A stretch of 64,000 nt of DNA from Skeletonema tropicum (lineage: Eukaryota; Bacillariophyta; Thalassiosirophyceae; Thalassiosirales; Thalassiosiraceae): the NCBI GenBank assembly GCA_037178625.1, contig CM074144.1, forward strand, positions 1,488,001 through 1,552,000, in the 5' to 3' direction. How positions within the stretch are numbered: the first letter of the stretch is position 1; each line of letters opens with the position of its first letter. Below the pieces are notes generated by a model. It was given only the letters and a program-made list of their open reading frames with translations, ran no database searches and had not been told where the DNA came from. The translations under genes were made by a program, and so were the position numbers. Shown here piece after piece: positions 62,423 through 64,000 of this stretch.

Positions 62423-63181
62423 TCAAGCATCATCATTATTATTCGCCACAATACTCAACAAAATCATCCAAAAGAAACTAACTCCTGCAACAAACGCCAC
62501 CCGAAAATGTGGCGGAACAAACAGAAAATTCATCAACGAAGCAGGAAGCCACAAACTCCAATACTTCTTGAGCAATCCATTCTCTCTCACATCCCTAACA
62601 TACTTTTGCAATGCCTCCCTCTTTGGTTTATTATATATCAATGCTTTCGCAATGTAAGCGGGGGGTAACCAAATGAGAGGGGCGTTGATGAACCCATCGA
62701 AGAGTGACATTTTGATTGCGAGGAGTAGTGGGTTGGTCTCTCCTGCGAATAGTATGGGGAATAGTTGATTGTACATTACGGAACAGAATAGACCTAGGAT
62801 GGTTCCACTGTATAGTATCATGGCGAGGTTGCGTTTGATGTCAAACTTGGTGGTGGTAGCATCGCGGTATTGAGCCATGCTGTCAGCAAAGCATGCCTTG
62901 GTGGATGCAGTTAGGAAGCATGCTATGAGAGGTGACGCCTTGTAGAACTTTCCGATGCCCGTGCCAATTGCGGAAATCTTTGCAGCGGGTGGGAGTAGGG
63001 CTGAAAGTTCTGTTTGATGGGAGGAGGTGGTGTGGCTGCGTCCTTGTGGCCTTGTGCGCAAGTCTTGATGATTAGGAACATACCGTGACGTAGACTGGCC
63101 GCCGCGGCCGCTTGGTGCTACGAAAGCTGTGGAACCTGCAAGGCTGCAGGTGAGGAGCAACACCACCGTGAGACGATTCAT
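62423..63181 (-). CDS. Mpv17/PMP22-family membrane protein, plastid-type N-terminus
   Basis: 252 residues. The signal peptide ends in GSTAFVAPSG, a close match to the AFVAP plastid-targeting motif. The core fits Mpv17/PMP22: an ACFADSMAQ helix (the family has D-x-x-x-Q), DIKRNLAMILYSGTILG, the helix with FDGFINAPLIWLP, and the signature WSLWLPASLMNFLFVPPHFRVAFVAGVSFFWMILLS, which matches W-x-x-W-P...N-F-x-x-V-P...R-V. About four membrane helices are expected. Family members are thought to be small channels or carriers of organelle membranes. It diverges from the F-box-like gene at 63568, with a 386-base shared promoter region. Confidence 0.85.
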   Translation of the reverse strand: MNRLTVVLLLTCSLAGSTAFVAPSGRGGQSTSRYVPNHQDLRTRPQGRSHTTSSHQTELSALLPPAAKISAIGTGIGKFYKASPLIACFLTASTKACFADSMAQYRDATTTKFDIKRNLAMILYSGTILGLFCSVMYNQLFPILFAGETNPLLLAIKMSLFDGFINAPLIWLPPAYIAKALIYNKPKREALQKYVRDVRENGLLKKYWSLWLPASLMNFLFVPPHFRVAFVAGVSFFWMILLSIVANNNDDA

Positions 63182-63567
63182 TGTTGGAGCCGGCGTTCAG
63201 GTCGAGGCCATTCTTTTTGTAAGGTATCGTTACGCGAGGAACAACCTACCCGAACAAAGTAGTCCAGCCAAGTGCAACGAGCGAGGTAACAGAGGTGAAC
63301 GGAGGTTTGACGGAAGAAGAAAAAAGAACAGAGAAGGGGGAGAGAGCAGATGACGTCATCTCTTTGGACTCTTGTAGGTATGTAGGTAGCTTGTGACTTG
63401 TGATCCGTGATCCGTGATCCGTGACCCGTGACCCGTGACCCAAACTTCTATCTGAAAAAATCTCTTCGCTCTTGGCTTTTGGCTCTTGTAATAAGTAGCT
63501 TGGTGTTCATAAAATATTATAAAATAGCATTGTCTACAACATAGGATACAACTAAACTTAACCGACA
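63182..63567 (+). promoter_or_regulatory. Bidirectional promoter region with 7-bp tandem repeats
   Basis: The spacer between two divergent gene starts. It holds six tandem 7-bp units at 63400-63441, three GTGATCC then three GTGACCC. No TATA-like box is obvious near either start. The regulatory role is inferred from position only. Confidence 0.4.
63400..63441 (+). repeat. Six tandem 7-bp units
   Basis: GTGATCC three times followed by GTGACCC three times. A single C/T difference separates the two halves. Confidence 0.95.
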
Positions 63568-64000
63568 ATGTCATTCGAAAAGGGGACCGAATGCAGCAGA
63601 GCCAAGCGGCAGAGGATTGCCCCTCCTCCTATGCCAGCTACCGTGCATAATTTATCAGCCGATCTCTGGTGCATCATTGCGGATTTTCTGCCCAAGACAT
63701 CTCGTGCACTCTTGGCCGTTGCGTTGACCGCCCCTTCAGCGTCATTTCGAGAGAGTGGTTGGAAAGTACAGCCGAATGCTGTGAGCAAGGCAATTATTTC
63801 CTCTGTAAAAGATGGATTATATACAGGTGGTCAAATGCCATTTGATACTTCGTTGGGTGAATTGTGGGAGGACCTCCGGGATGAAACTCAGCCTGACGGC
63901 TATTACCGCCGTCTGCGAGAAAGTGGAGGTGATGTTACTGAAGCATTATCGAATCAGATGAAGGGATACTATAATTACTGCGGATTAAACTCAAGGCAAA
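63568..64000 (+). CDS. F-box-like protein, 5' part (runs off the window)
   Basis: The frame is open from the ATG at 63568 to the window end (144 codons). After a basic start (SRAKRQRI) comes NLSADLWCIIADFLPKTSRALLAVALTAPSASF, colinear with DFPIEPLTCVANFLSLPSRAMFAVALATKRF of the gene at 41751. Thus it belongs to the same F-box-like family. The following SNQMKGYYNYCGLNSRQ and DETQPDGYYRRLRESGG are not shared. No Cys-rich part is visible yet because the gene continues beyond the edge. Confidence 0.7.
   Translation, partial: MSFEKGTECSRAKRQRIAPPPMPATVHNLSADLWCIIADFLPKTSRALLAVALTAPSASFRESGWKVQPNAVSKAIISSVKDGLYTGGQMPFDTSLGELWEDLRDETQPDGYYRRLRESGGDVTEALSNQMKGYYNYCGLNSRQ

Noticed and set aside
1..64000. 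tRNA, rRNA and CRISPR arrays
   Set aside because: Scanned by eye for T-loop consensus (GGTTCGAATCC-like) with acceptor-stem pairing and for spaced direct repeats; no convincing case. A covariance-model search would be decisive.
1..64000. Long terminal repeats of LTR retrotransposons
   Set aside because: The large direct repeats found (1-353/7515-7867 and 13482-15815/24571-27248) lack TG...CA ends, primer-binding sites and gag-pol genes between them; they are ordinary duplications.

Overview
The window looks like nuclear DNA of a diatom, probably a centric one. Four protein families start with a signal peptide followed by a phenylalanine motif of the ASAF/AFVAP type, the import signal of complex red-lineage plastids. 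One gene is an AdoMet decarboxylase-aminopropyltransferase fusion of the kind proposed for long-chain polyamine synthesis in diatoms. Introns are few and short (84-150 bases, GT-AG), and several protein families (F-box-like plus Cys-rich, and the 'KVQFAETA' family) are of a diatom-typical kind. The species cannot be fixed from sequence alone.

Layout. 1-353 is the 3' end of a second polyamine-fusion gene. 352 to about 5200 is a minus-strand non-LTR retrotransposon with a restriction-like endonuclease. 5319-7694 is the intact polyamine fusion. 8110-11836 is a DDE transposon with ATTCCTACGTA ends. 11952-13796 encodes a galectin-like plus RRM protein. 13482-15815 and 24571-27248 are two diverged copies of one segmental duplication; they flank a Stowaway-like MITE (17174-17738), gene debris (18036-19062) and a three-exon fungalysin-like metalloprotease (19440-24302). 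27479-28855 is an orphan ORF and 28980-30697 a second Stowaway-like element.

31212-33641 (minus) encodes a plastid-targeted AAA ATPase. 33880-36730 is a recent tandem duplication of a multi-pass membrane protein gene. 36815-40335 is a decayed hAT element with an 8-bp target duplication and a nested 94-bp-TIR MITE, followed by PIF/Harbinger debris to 41462. 41751-42977 is an F-box-like/zinc-finger gene. 43357-44701 encodes a plastid-type protein ending in a lone peripheral subunit-binding domain. 47126-48642 is a TIR element without ORFs. 49114-52758 (minus) is a large transposase-like ORF with an F-box-like N-terminus. Cupin, SDR and armadillo-like genes lie at 53749-56967. 57500-58242 is a foldback element around a 14-bp minisatellite. 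59461-60543 is transposase debris. 61408-64000 holds a signal-peptide protein, an Mpv17-family protein and the start of a second F-box-like gene.

The ordinary genes do not form an operon or obvious pathway. The window is best read as a transposon-rich interval with single-copy genes between mobile elements and recent local duplications. All functions are inferred from motifs read by eye; no database search was possible.
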